From: Myxococcus sp. CA023 | GTDB lineage: Bacteria > Myxococcota > Myxococcia > Myxococcales > Myxococcaceae | NCBI RefSeq assembly: GCF_010998615.1 | Contig: NZ_JAAEAH010000096.1 | Span: 1 to 35,136, forward strand | Direction of reading: 5' to 3' | DNA: 35,136 nt | Shown here: positions 14,126-24,269 of the stretch, piece after piece | How the letters are laid out: each line of letters opens with the position of its first letter | Numbering within the stretch: position 1 is the stretch's first letter | Program-made: the position numbers and the translations under genes | Notes under the pieces: generated by a model | Database searches by the model: none | What the model saw: only the letters and a program-made list of their open reading frames with translations | What the model was told of the DNA's origin: nothing

Positions 14126-16669
14126 TCAGCGAGCCTCCGGGGGAAGGTCGACGACGAAGGTGGCGCCCTTCCCCGGCTGGCTTTCGACGCGAATCGTCCC
14201 GCCGTGCGCTTCCACGAGCCGCCGGGTGATGAAGAGCCCCAGCCCCAGGCCTCCGTAGTTGCGGGATGCGGCGCGCTCGAAGCGATCGAAGATGCGCGGC
14301 TGCGCCTCCAGGGGAATGCCCACGCCATGGTCCTGGATGCGGATGCGGGCACCCTCCCCGACGCGTGACACCTCCATGCGGATGGGCTCGCCGGCGCCGT
14401 ACTTCATCGCGTTGGTCAGCAGGTTGATCATCACCTGCTCCATCCGGAGCCGGTCCCATCGCCCCAGGACGGGCGTGGGCGCCACCAGTTCGAACACGCA
14501 GCCCGCCCGGCTCATCTGTCCCCGCAGGTGGCCCGTGACGTCCCGGGCCACCGCCACCAGGTCCATGTCCTCGCGCCGCAGGTCCACATGGCGCTCGTTG
14601 ACTCGCGACACGTCCAGCAGGTGCTCCACCAGGTGCGACAGACGCCGGAGCTGGTCCCCGAAGACCTCCAGCAGGGCGCCCACCTTCTCCACGGGAATCT
14701 GGCCGGACTCCTGCCGGGACAGGGTCCGCGTCAGTTGCTGCACACGCAGCTTCATGGAGGTGACGGGCGTCTTCAGCTCATGCGAGGCAATCGACAGGAA
14801 CTCGTCGCGAGCGCGAATGGACTCCTGGGCCTTGCGATAGAGCTCGGCGTTCTCGATGGCGAAGGCTGCGCGCTGCCCCAGCTCCTCGGCCAGTGAGCGC
14901 TCGCGCGGGCCATACGGACGCCCCGGATGCGCCGCGACAACGGACAGCACGCCCAGGATGGGGCCCCGCGCCCGCAGCGGGACATTCAGTGATGCCCGAG
15001 CGCTCAGTGCCCTCACCGCACGCCACCGTTCGTCTCGGAGCCAAGCCGGGTCCAGCAGGCCCATGGCATCCGGGGACGACTCCGAATGTCCCGTCTCCAA
15101 CACCCCATAGGGACCATCCCGCGGACCGGAGACGGGGGGATGGGCCTGGAGGAACTCGCGAACGGTGCGGCCCCCTTCGGGCGAACTGGCGGCTACGGCC
15201 ACGGGGCGCAGCGCCGCGTCCTTGTCCAACAGGGAGACGACGCACAGCTCCCCCAGGGTGGGGACGGACAGCTCCGCCACGCGCTGGAGCGTGGTCTCCG
15301 AGTCGAGCGACGTCACCAGCGCCTGGCTGGCCTCCGACAGGAAGCGCTGCCCCAGCTCCATCTGCTTGAGCTCGGTGACGTCGGTGGAGATACCGCACAG
15401 CGCATATATCGTGCCCGACGAATCGATGAGCGGGAACTTCTGCATGAGATGGGTGTGGACGCCGTCTTCCAGGGGGATGCGCTCCTCCCGCAGGACGAGC
15501 TCCCCGTTGGTGAAGACGGCCTGACTCGTCTCACGGAAGCGCGCCGCCAGCGGCCCGGGGAAGATGTCCGACGTGGACTTGCCAACGACCTCCTGCAGCG
15601 TGTGATGGAAGAGCCGCTCCCACTCGCGGTTCACGAAGATGTAGCGCTCCTGCCGGTCGAGGATGAAGAACACGGCGTTGGCGTTGTCCAGGATGGCGCG
15701 CAGCCGCTTCTCGCTCTCGGCGAGCGCGTCCTCGGCGCGCTTGCGCTCCGTCACGTCGGTCAGCACCGCCAGCGACCGAACCATCCGGCCCGACGCGTCC
15801 CGCTCCGAGATGGCGGAGAGGAGGACGTCGAGCACCTCGCCGTTCTTCTTCAGAATCTGGTACGGCACGTCCTTGCAGACGCCCGTCTTGAAGAACACGG
15901 GCAGGACGTGCTCGGTCGCATACCGGCGAGACTCCGGCGTGAAGAAGTCCACGGAGCGTCGGCCCAGGACCTCCTCGCGCGAATAGCCCAGGGTGCGCAG
16001 CCAGAACTCGCTGACGCTGACCAGCCGGCCCTTCGCGTCGATGGAGTGCATCATCGCGGGCGTGTTCCTGTAGAGGCTCCGGAACTTCTCTTCCTCCGCG
16101 CGAAGCGCTGCCTCCGTCTGTTTGATGGCGGTGATGTCCCGGAACACGGACGCCGCGCCGTATACGTCTCCCGTCGAGTCGGTGAGCACGCGCGCGCTCA
16201 CCAGCAGCCAGAGGCCCTTGGGGTGACGGGCGTTGCGTACGTAGACCTCCGCCTGGTCCACCGCCTCGCCACGCAGCAGGGCACGGCTGAGCGGCAGCGT
16301 CTCGACGGGATAGGGCGTCACGGTGTCGGGGAGGTAGAGCCCGAAGTACTTCGACCACTGGGACACCGGTATCTCCGGCGGAGGCAGCGCGCCGAAAATC
16401 TGCTGGGCCATCGGGTTGAGGAGGACGAACCGGCCATGCCGGTCGACCACCGACACGCCATCTCCCATGTTGAGGAAGACCGCCTCCAGGATGCCGAGCG
16501 GGATGCCGCCCTCGCCGTCCGCGAAGGCCTGCCCGCCGGGACGCGTGCCATCGTCCCGGGTGAGCGGAGCCGACCTCCAGGTGCTGTCTTCCGGGTGGTC
16601 CATGGGAGGGTCGCGTCCAACGCAAGGAGGCAACGAGGCGCCCTCCCCGTTGGCGTGCCTCCCGTCCAC
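14126..16669 (-). CDS. Sensor histidine kinase with three PAS domains and a GAF domain
   Basis: An orphan hybrid-free histidine kinase of about 847 aa. Reading from the N-terminus: PAS 1 (from about residue 60, VSVVDRHGRFVLLN), PAS 2 (about 196, YRNTPAMMHSIDAKGR, with a RDITAIKQTE linker before it), PAS 3 (about 321, LDNANAVFFILDRQERYIF), GAF (about 441-606), HisKA with the phospho-acceptor His630 in SHELKTP, and HATPase_c (about 730-847) with the N box (INLLTNAMKYG), DHGVGIP, IFDRFER and GGLGLGLF. There is no membrane segment, so it is probably a cytoplasmic sensor. GTG 16669 is chosen because AGGAG lies 6 nt upstream; an ATG at 16603 lacks a ribosome site and would give 825 aa. No response regulator gene is adjacent, so the partner is unknown. 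Confidence 0.93.
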   Translation of the reverse strand: MDGRHANGEGASLPPCVGRDPPMDHPEDSTWRSAPLTRDDGTRPGGQAFADGEGGIPLGILEAVFLNMGDGVSVVDRHGRFVLLNPMAQQIFGALPPPEIPVSQWSKYFGLYLPDTVTPYPVETLPLSRALLRGEAVDQAEVYVRNARHPKGLWLLVSARVLTDSTGDVYGAASVFRDITAIKQTEAALRAEEEKFRSLYRNTPAMMHSIDAKGRLVSVSEFWLRTLGYSREEVLGRRSVDFFTPESRRYATEHVLPVFFKTGVCKDVPYQILKKNGEVLDVLLSAISERDASGRMVRSLAVLTDVTERKRAEDALAESEKRLRAILDNANAVFFILDRQERYIFVNREWERLFHHTLQEVVGKSTSDIFPGPLAARFRETSQAVFTNGELVLREERIPLEDGVHTHLMQKFPLIDSSGTIYALCGISTDVTELKQMELGQRFLSEASQALVTSLDSETTLQRVAELSVPTLGELCVVSLLDKDAALRPVAVAASSPEGGRTVREFLQAHPPVSGPRDGPYGVLETGHSESSPDAMGLLDPAWLRDERWRAVRALSARASLNVPLRARGPILGVLSVVAAHPGRPYGPRERSLAEELGQRAAFAIENAELYRKAQESIRARDEFLSIASHELKTPVTSMKLRVQQLTRTLSRQESGQIPVEKVGALLEVFGDQLRRLSHLVEHLLDVSRVNERHVDLRREDMDLVAVARDVTGHLRGQMSRAGCVFELVAPTPVLGRWDRLRMEQVMINLLTNAMKYGAGEPIRMEVSRVGEGARIRIQDHGVGIPLEAQPRIFDRFERAASRNYGGLGLGLFITRRLVEAHGGTIRVESQPGKGATFVVDLPPEAR

Positions 16670-16805
16670 CAACGACTCCTGGACGCCCTTCCTCGTCAAC
16701 AATGTTGTCTCGTGGCCACGCCGCCAAGCCGCGCATTCCGACAAGGCCGTCGCTCGGTGAAGAAGCCCGTTATAGGAAGGGACCATTCCTTCCCTTGGAG
16801 CCGCC

Positions 16806-17300
16806 ATGCCCGTCACCCTCCGTCCCGCCAAGCCCTCGGATGAGCCCGCCCTGGGGCGAATGGGCGCGGCGCTCGCCCGGAAACACCACGCCTTCGACGC
16901 CGCACGCTTCATGCTCCCAGACGACGTGGAGTCGGGCTTCCGCAAGTGGCTGGGCAGCGAGGCCAGGAAGCCAGACGCGGTCGTCCTGGTGGCGGAGCTG
17001 GACGGCGAGGTCGTGGGCTACGCCTACGGCCGCGTGGAAGGCATGGACTGGAATGCCCTGCTGGACCGCAGCGGCGGCTTCCATGACATCTGGGTGGACG
17101 AGAAGGCCCGTGGCGCGGGCGTGGGCGTCCTGCTCGCGGAGGAGATGATGAAGCGCCTGACGGCCCTGGGCGTGCCGCGCGTCGTCCTCCACACCGCCGC
17201 GCAGAACACGACCGCGCAGCGCCTGTTCGCGAAGCTGGGGTGGCGCCCCACCATGGTGGAGATGACGCGCGAGGCGCCCCCTCGTGACGCTACTGAATGA
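16806..17300 (+). CDS. GNAT family N-acetyltransferase
   Basis: A 164-aa GNAT-fold enzyme that moves an acetyl group from acetyl-CoA to an amine. Motif A is clear: DIWVDEKARGAGVGVLL, with the R-G-A-G-V-G pyrophosphate-binding loop near residue 101, preceded by the VGYAYGRVEG strand. The C-terminal TAAQNTTAQRLFAKLGW (motif B, N..A..LY..LGF type) is also typical. The substrate cannot be inferred. ATG 16806 has GGAG at 16797-16800, 5 nt upstream. A 6-bp inverted repeat, GGAAGG (16775-16780) and CCTTCC (16788-16793), sits just before the ribosome site. Its stop overlaps the stop of the convergent haem-lipoprotein gene by 11 bp. Confidence 0.9.
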   Translation: MPVTLRPAKPSDEPALGRMGAALARKHHAFDAARFMLPDDVESGFRKWLGSEARKPDAVVLVAELDGEVVGYAYGRVEGMDWNALLDRSGGFHDIWVDEKARGAGVGVLLAEEMMKRLTALGVPRVVLHTAAQNTTAQRLFAKLGWRPTMVEMTREAPPRDATE

Positions 17301-18921
17301 TTCGCCGCATCGTCGGGGGATGGGCCACCGCGGCCTTCTGGCTCGGCGTCAGACGCATGGACTTCAGCGACGGTGCCTGGGACGGTGGCAGGCCCTGCGC
17401 CAGTCCGAAGACGAAGCTGAAATCCGACGCGATGCCCGTCTTACCAGCGATCGTCGCGTTCCGGTGACAGACGATGCAGTTGCTCGCCTGGGGCCCCTGG
17501 CCGAAGTCCGCGGTCCGCTGGATATAGGTCTCCATGGTCGTGTTGGAGATGGCCACTGAACCGGAGGGCGTGGGCCCGGCGAAGGGCAGCGGCGCCTTCA
17601 CGGGCTTCGTCGGGCTGGGGCTGGGATTGGTGGACCAGAGCACGTTCACCAGCACGTAGTGCTTCCACACCGAGTCCGGGAAGTACGTCGCGATGTTCTG
17701 CTGGACCAGTTGATTCACCCGCTTCGCCATCGGGTCGATGGGCGTCAGCCGCGTGACCTGGATGGGCACGGGCCCCGGGCAGCCGCCGCCAATGTGGTAC
17801 GGCGGCGGCACGTTGGGCTCGCACCCCACCGTCACCTCCGTGGACTTCCCATCCGCCGCGCAGTTGGCGGGCACCGTCAGCGTGCGCGGCGAGCAGGCGG
17901 CATCGAAGAAGTTCCACGCGCCCGTCCCCGCGTCGGTGCCCTGGTCCGGTGCATTCGCCTCGTGTTCGAACGTGGCCCAGATGATGGACGGTTGGGACTG
18001 GGTGGCATGGATGATGTGCAGCCCCACCAGCGCCACGGTCGCCGTCCGGCACCGCTGCGTCGACGGGTCCACCACCACGGCGGGCGACAGCTTGTACGTG
18101 TTCCAGCGAGCGTCGGAGGGATTGGGCACTTCCATCCACGCCGCCTTCAGCTCGATGGCGCCCACCGAGCCAGGCGCTGGCTGGTACGCGCCTTGTGGCA
18201 GGACCACGGGCACGCCTGAATCCACCAGGGCCAGCTGGTTCGCCGCGTTGTAGAGACCCGCGTCGACGATGTAGTCGTATTCGGGCTGGTTGACCTTCAC
18301 GTCGTACCAGACGTTGGTGTCTCCGGGCGCCCCCAGCCACGCGGGCGAGCCGTCGAAGGGGAACGCCTGGTTCGCGCTCCCGGGGAAGAAGTTCTCCGCG
18401 AACTTCGACGCGACCATCAACGGCAGGCGTTCCCGGGCCTGCGCCACGGAGAGCCCCGCTTCCGCCAGACACGCATCCGTGATGCGTGCCTGCGTGCCCC
18501 AGGCGGGAGGCGCGCCCCCGTCCGGCAGGAAGAGCTGGCCGGTGCTCATGTACGTCTGCCATTGCACGGGCTCCAGGTCCCCGGGGGTGCCAAAGCCAGC
18601 CGCCCCCCCGTCCGTGCCGGACTCGGGCCAGTTCAACGCGATGAACTGCTGCCAGGCGAAGCAGTTCGCGTCTTCCTGGCCCACCACCTGGCTGAAGTCC
18701 GGAGGCACCTCCGGGCCGAGCTCCAGAATCTGCTGGCTGCCACAGTTGAACTGCGGTGGAGCGCCGGCGGGGGCTGCACGGGCGGGAGCCGGAGCCCCCG
18801 TCTCCGCCTGGGCAACAGTCCCTCCCGAAGGCGCTTCCCGGGAGGCCCTGTCCCTGGCACAGCCAGCGGCGAGCAACAGCGACGCCAACGCGACGCCAAC
18901 GCGATTCTGGAGCACGGGCAT
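17290..18921 (-). CDS. c-type haem lipoprotein (cytochrome family), uncharacterised
   Basis: A 543-aa exported lipoprotein. The N-terminal signal ends in the lipobox LLLAAGC (Cys near residue 19), followed by an Ala/Pro-rich linker (about 25-55) and a large domain. Near the C-terminus ASNCIVCHRNA contains one CxxCH haem c site. The block CFAWQQFIALNWPES near residue 85 is shared, as I recall, with a group of bacterial proteins annotated only as cytochrome family. The domain between is otherwise unknown and contains several further Cys. ATG 18921 follows 16 bp after the stop of the 573-aa gene, so the two are probably cotranscribed. It probably transfers electrons in the envelope, perhaps to or from its partner. 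The 3' end overlaps the GNAT gene by 11 bp. Confidence 0.82.
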   Translation of the reverse strand: MPVLQNRVGVALASLLLAAGCARDRASREAPSGGTVAQAETGAPAPARAAPAGAPPQFNCGSQQILELGPEVPPDFSQVVGQEDANCFAWQQFIALNWPESGTDGGAAGFGTPGDLEPVQWQTYMSTGQLFLPDGGAPPAWGTQARITDACLAEAGLSVAQARERLPLMVASKFAENFFPGSANQAFPFDGSPAWLGAPGDTNVWYDVKVNQPEYDYIVDAGLYNAANQLALVDSGVPVVLPQGAYQPAPGSVGAIELKAAWMEVPNPSDARWNTYKLSPAVVVDPSTQRCRTATVALVGLHIIHATQSQPSIIWATFEHEANAPDQGTDAGTGAWNFFDAACSPRTLTVPANCAADGKSTEVTVGCEPNVPPPYHIGGGCPGPVPIQVTRLTPIDPMAKRVNQLVQQNIATYFPDSVWKHYVLVNVLWSTNPSPSPTKPVKAPLPFAGPTPSGSVAISNTTMETYIQRTADFGQGPQASNCIVCHRNATIAGKTGIASDFSFVFGLAQGLPPSQAPSLKSMRLTPSQKAAVAHPPTMRRIIQ

Positions 18922-18937
18922 GGGCACGCTCGCGGGC

Positions 18938-20659
18938 CTACCGAGAGGCGACGTGCAGCGCCGCGGGGAACGGCGTCGGTGTCTTCGCCTGCCCCGCACC
19001 GGTGACGAAGACACCCCGTGGGCCCGGCGCCGCGTCCGCCTGCGCGGAGACCAGGATGCGGATGGCCGCCACCGGCCCGGGATAGGTGTTCCCGGGCACC
19101 GCGTAGTCCACCGACTTCATATCCTGCACCTGGACGGTGATGCCGCCCCCGTCGAAGGTCACGGTCGGCAGCGCGGAGACGTCGGGAAGCAGCGCGGTCA
19201 GCACCATGGGGACATTCGTGTCACCGGGCCTCACCGTCGGGGCAATCAGGGTGCTGTTGCTGGCCAGGTTCATGGGCACGCCCATGAAATTGGGCACGTT
19301 GGTACCGACCAGTGCGCTGAACACGCTGGAATGGAAGAGCTGTAGCGGCTGCGCCAGTTCCGTGGACGGCACGCCCACGCAGTCCTGTACCGGCGCGCGG
19401 GATGGCTGCGCCAGCCCCATGCCGGTGATTTGCATGAGGAAGGTCTGCGCCACCTGCCCGGCCCAGCGAATCTTCTGGCCGTTGATGGTGATGTCGGAGA
19501 CGGTGTAGCGCTTGTTCGGCGGTACCCGGAAGGTGGCGTGCAGGATGTAGTTGCCCGGCATGGGCCTGCCATCCGGGTCCGTCAGCGACGAGGTGCCTCG
19601 GACGATGGTCCAGAACTCCGCCGCGTTCGTCTGGTCCGGCGTCTGGTAGCCAGAGAAGTCTGGCATCTGGATGTAGAGCCCGGGCGGATTGGCCAGGGTG
19701 GCCTTGTTCGACGGCCGCTGCGGATTGGGCGGCGCGACGAGCTGATTCACGGACAGCCCGATGTGCGGGTCGCTGTTGCGGGCGGGCTGGCCATACTGCG
19801 CGCAGCAGATGAGCGTCTGCGCATTGGAGTTGCCCACGGGACGCGGCACCGTCGCGGCCGACGCGAGCCCGATTTCCGTCTGGAGCGTGTTGGGCGTGCT
19901 CGTCAGGTGCATGGCGCCACCCTGGCTCGCCGTGGACACCGGCCCGCTGTTCCACCTGTTGAGCGGGTTGTACGCGGGGCGTCCCGTGGACGGGTCCTCC
20001 ACCGGCCGTCCCGTTGACGGGTCCATCAGATACAGGTCCTCCAGCGCGATCTGCCGCTTGCCCAGGGTGGAGCGATACAGTTCCAGCACCTTGTTCGGGT
20101 CCACCGCCCACAGCGTGTTCCAGTACTCCGGATTCTCACACGTGAAGTCGATGCGGAGGATGTTGCCCTGGCTGTCGCGCTCGACGCTCCACTCGCAATA
20201 TTCGTCCTGCCACCCCCGAGGGCCGAAGGGGCCGTAGTGGCTCACGTCCCCGGTACAGGGATTGGTGATTTGCGGCAGGTCCGAGAATGGCGTTCCATCC
20301 TTCGTCCGGCCCGTGTCCGCCAGAGCCAGCAGGTCCTCCTCCGGCAGTACCAGCCCCTTGGCATTCGTCCCACCCTGCCCGCCGAAGTAGAATCCCAGAC
20401 GACCGGGGAACGCATTCCACTGGATGGCGGCGTAGCTCCCCTGCGCCGTGTCCGTCTGCGCGGGGTTGAAATACCAGGTGTTGTTGGCGGAGTTGGACAT
20501 GTTCCACGGGTTGCCCGTGATGCCCTGGTCGGTGAAGCCCGTGAGGTTGAAGTTCCATGCCTCGTTGAGCTTCTTCTGTGCTGTCGGGTCCTCGGGGAAA
20601 TCAATCTGGTTCGCCGGGGCCAGGAAGCGATGCACGCCATCGGGGGAAGGCTTTGCCAT
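18938..20659 (-). CDS. Large unknown protein paired with the haem lipoprotein
   Basis: I do not recognise this 573-aa protein. It starts MAKPSPDGVHRF with no signal peptide or lipobox visible. It is rich in Asn, Pro, Thr and aromatic residues, more like an extracellular or periplasmic beta protein than a typical cytoplasmic one. Conspicuous segments include GPRGWQDEYCEWSV (about residue 148), DFTCENPEYWNTLW (about 170), a nine-residue tandem repeat (DPSTGRPVE then DPSTGRPAY), TLICCAQYGQP (about 288) and NSDPHIGLSVNQL (about 301), where Cys and His could bind a metal. ATG 20659 has AAGGAG 8 nt upstream. It lies 16 bp upstream of the haem lipoprotein, so the two probably work together, perhaps as a metal or haem-coupled oxidoreductase. 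That role is inference. Confidence 0.8.
   Translation of the reverse strand: MAKPSPDGVHRFLAPANQIDFPEDPTAQKKLNEAWNFNLTGFTDQGITGNPWNMSNSANNTWYFNPAQTDTAQGSYAAIQWNAFPGRLGFYFGGQGGTNAKGLVLPEEDLLALADTGRTKDGTPFSDLPQITNPCTGDVSHYGPFGPRGWQDEYCEWSVERDSQGNILRIDFTCENPEYWNTLWAVDPNKVLELYRSTLGKRQIALEDLYLMDPSTGRPVEDPSTGRPAYNPLNRWNSGPVSTASQGGAMHLTSTPNTLQTEIGLASAATVPRPVGNSNAQTLICCAQYGQPARNSDPHIGLSVNQLVAPPNPQRPSNKATLANPPGLYIQMPDFSGYQTPDQTNAAEFWTIVRGTSSLTDPDGRPMPGNYILHATFRVPPNKRYTVSDITINGQKIRWAGQVAQTFLMQITGMGLAQPSRAPVQDCVGVPSTELAQPLQLFHSSVFSALVGTNVPNFMGVPMNLASNSTLIAPTVRPGDTNVPMVLTALLPDVSALPTVTFDGGGITVQVQDMKSVDYAVPGNTYPGPVAAIRILVSAQADAAPGPRGVFVTGAGQAKTPTPFPAALHVASR
19976..20023 (-). repeat. 27-bp tandem repeat inside the 573-aa gene
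   Basis: Two copies of a 27-bp unit (19976-19996 and 20003-20023 mark the 21-bp conserved cores) encode the tandem nonapeptides DPSTGRPVE and DPSTGRPAY. The cores differ at a few silent positions. A third copy is not seen. Confidence 0.7.
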
Positions 20660-20868
20660 GTCATGGGCTCCTTTTTTCGACAGCCATTGACGCCAACCCT
20701 TGTCGTGCACGAATGACTGCCTTTGCAAGACACCCCTTCACTTCTCATGAACAAGCGTCTGGCAGAAAACCCGACTTCTGGACTAAGGGAAAACCGGGGC
20801 GGCCCGCGAAAACAGCTGCAATCACCCGCATCCCCGCACGTACTGCGCGAAATGAAGGGGAGGTCTGA

Positions 20869-22329
20869 ATGAGATGGCTGAGCGCGCGCCTCACGGGCGT
20901 ACTGGTGGCATGGGTGCTGGTGGCGCCGATGGCGGAGGCGGCGAACCGGAAGCAGGAGGTAGACCGGTACATCCGTGGGTTCCACCAGAAGGGCATGTTC
21001 AACGGAACGGCGCTCGTGGCCAATGAGGGAGGCATCCTCCTCAAGAAGGGCTACGGCTCCGCGAACCTCGAGTGGAAGGTGCCCAACGCGCCGGATACAA
21101 AGTTCCGCATCGGCTCCATCACCAAGTCCTTCACGGCGACCGTCATCCTGCAGCTCGTCGCCGAGGGAAAGCTCCAGCTCGATGACCCCATTACCAAGCA
21201 CCTGCCGGACTACCGGGACGACACTGGTGGGCGCGTCACCATCACCCACCTGCTGAACCACACCTCCGGCATTCCCAGCTACACGTCGGCCCCCCATTTC
21301 CGGGCCGACTCGGTCAACCCCTATGGCGTCGCGGAGTTCGTGAAGAAGTCCTGCAGTGGCGACCTGGAGTTCGAGCCCGGCACGAAGTACGCGTACAACA
21401 ACTGCGGCTACTACCTGCTGGGCGCCCTCATCGAGAAGCTCACCGGCCAGACGTATGCGCAGGCCGTGCAGACGCGCATCTTCGGGCCGCTGGGCATGAA
21501 GGACTCCGGCTATGACGTCACCGCCACGGTGCTGCCCAATCGCGCCAGCGGCTACACGTCCAGGCCGGGCGGGTACGTCAACGCGCCCTACGTCGACATG
21601 GGCCAGCCCTATGCCGCCGGCTCGCTGTACTCGACGGTGGAGGACCTGTACCGCTGGGACCGGGCCTTCTACGGCGACACGCTGATGCCCTCGGAGCTCA
21701 AGCAGAAGATGCTCACCCCGGGCCTTCAGCACTACGGCTTCGGCTGGGCCATTGCCCCCGTGCAGTTGCATGACGGCAAGACGAAGCTTCCAGGTATCCT
21801 CCACAGCGGCGGCATCAACGGCTTCTCATCCCTGCTGGTCCGCGTGCCCGAGCGCAAGGAGGTCGTCATCCTCCTCGACAACGCGTCCCACGGCGGCCTC
21901 CAGGAGATTGCCGGCGGCGTGCTGAGCATCCTCCATGGCATCGCCCCCCGGCAGGCCCGGATGCCCATCGGCACCGTGATGATGGAGTCTCTCGGCAAGG
22001 GCTCCACCGCCGAGGCCATCGCCAACTACCGCACGCTGAAGAAGACGAAAGAAGCCCAGTACGACTTCAGCGAATCGCAGTTGAACACGGTGGGCTACCA
22101 CCTCTTGCGCGGCGGGCGCGTGGTGGATGCCATCGAGGTGTTCAAGCTCAACGTGGAGATGTTCCCCAAGGAGGCCAACTGCTACGACAGCCTCGGCGAG
22201 GCCTACGCCGCCCACGGCGACAAGGAACAGGCCATCGCCAACTACCGCAAGTCCCTGGAGCTGGACCCCAAGAACGAGAACGCGGTGAAGATGCTCAAGG
22301 AGCTCGAGCAGCCTGCCGCGACGCGGTAG
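20869..22329 (+). CDS. Exported serine hydrolase (beta-lactamase family) with C-terminal TPR region
   Basis: A 486-aa exported serine hydrolase of the class C beta-lactamase/DD-peptidase/esterase superfamily. The signal peptide ends AEA-A near residue 25. Active-site motifs are complete: SITK (Ser83 nucleophile, Lys86), YNN (Tyr176-Asn178) and HSGG (about residues 312-315, in the KTG position). Activity could be esterase, D-amino-acid peptidase or lactonase; sequence alone does not decide. After about residue 375 a Lys/Asn-rich helical region follows, with two or three TPR-like units (AIEVFKLNVEMFPKEANCYDSL, AIANYRKSLELDPKNENAV), a fusion that suggests partner or substrate docking. GGGGAGG lies 6 nt before ATG 20869. 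The divergent neighbour starts 209 bp away. Confidence 0.9.
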   Translation: MRWLSARLTGVLVAWVLVAPMAEAANRKQEVDRYIRGFHQKGMFNGTALVANEGGILLKKGYGSANLEWKVPNAPDTKFRIGSITKSFTATVILQLVAEGKLQLDDPITKHLPDYRDDTGGRVTITHLLNHTSGIPSYTSAPHFRADSVNPYGVAEFVKKSCSGDLEFEPGTKYAYNNCGYYLLGALIEKLTGQTYAQAVQTRIFGPLGMKDSGYDVTATVLPNRASGYTSRPGGYVNAPYVDMGQPYAAGSLYSTVEDLYRWDRAFYGDTLMPSELKQKMLTPGLQHYGFGWAIAPVQLHDGKTKLPGILHSGGINGFSSLLVRVPERKEVVILLDNASHGGLQEIAGGVLSILHGIAPRQARMPIGTVMMESLGKGSTAEAIANYRTLKKTKEAQYDFSESQLNTVGYHLLRGGRVVDAIEVFKLNVEMFPKEANCYDSLGEAYAAHGDKEQAIANYRKSLELDPKNENAVKMLKELEQPAATR

Positions 22330-22358
22330 GCCGCGAGCCTTCCGAAGAAAGCACCGTG

Positions 22359-22388
22359 CCGGGTGCCGCCAGCGTGGGCGGCACCCGG
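22359..22388. terminator. Perfect 12-bp hairpin between convergent genes
   Basis: CCGGGTGCCGCC (22359-22370) pairs perfectly with GGCGGCACCCGG (22377-22388) around the 6-nt loop AGCGTG. It lies 30 bp after the hydrolase stop and 15 bp after the glnS stop on the other strand, so it probably ends both transcripts. It has no U-tract on either side. Confidence 0.72.
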
Positions 22389-22402
22389 AAGCACGCCAGG
22401 GA

Positions 22403-24091
<1,689 letters not shown>

Positions 24092-24228
24092 GATGGGGGC
24101 GAATCCTCGTGAAGCAGCCGGGGGCCGGCAAGGGATTCCTACCTCAGGTGCCGCCCGGCCGGGCCTCCGGGACGAAGGTGGACACCCAGAAGCCGTGCAG
24201 GGGAACCTCCGGGGGGGCTCATTTCATC

Positions 24229-24249
24229 CCCCCGTCCGGAAGGCGGGGG
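24229..24249 (-). terminator. Hairpin downstream of the GT4 gene
   Basis: CCCCCG (24229-24234) pairs with CGGGGG (24244-24249), extended inward by two pairs (one G-U), around a short loop. It lies about 20 bp past the GT4 stop on the minus strand and upstream of glnS, so it may limit read-through into glnS. Confidence 0.4.
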
Positions 24250-24269
24250 ACCGGGCCCCTCTCTCTCTG

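Noticed and set aside
15086..16843. Long open frame antisense to the histidine kinase (585 aa)
   Set aside because: A low-complexity Arg/Gln/His-rich product with no domain, opposite a gene with clear PAS and kinase motifs.
20660..20868. Sigma-54-like TGGCAG in the divergent gap
   Set aside because: No TTGC or GC at the required -12 position follows it.
24092..24269. Possible T-box or other tRNA-sensing leader before glnS
   Set aside because: No specifier-loop structure or T-box sequence (TGGNACCGCG-like) is present. The only clear structure is the hairpin at 24229-24249, which fits a terminator of the GT4 gene.
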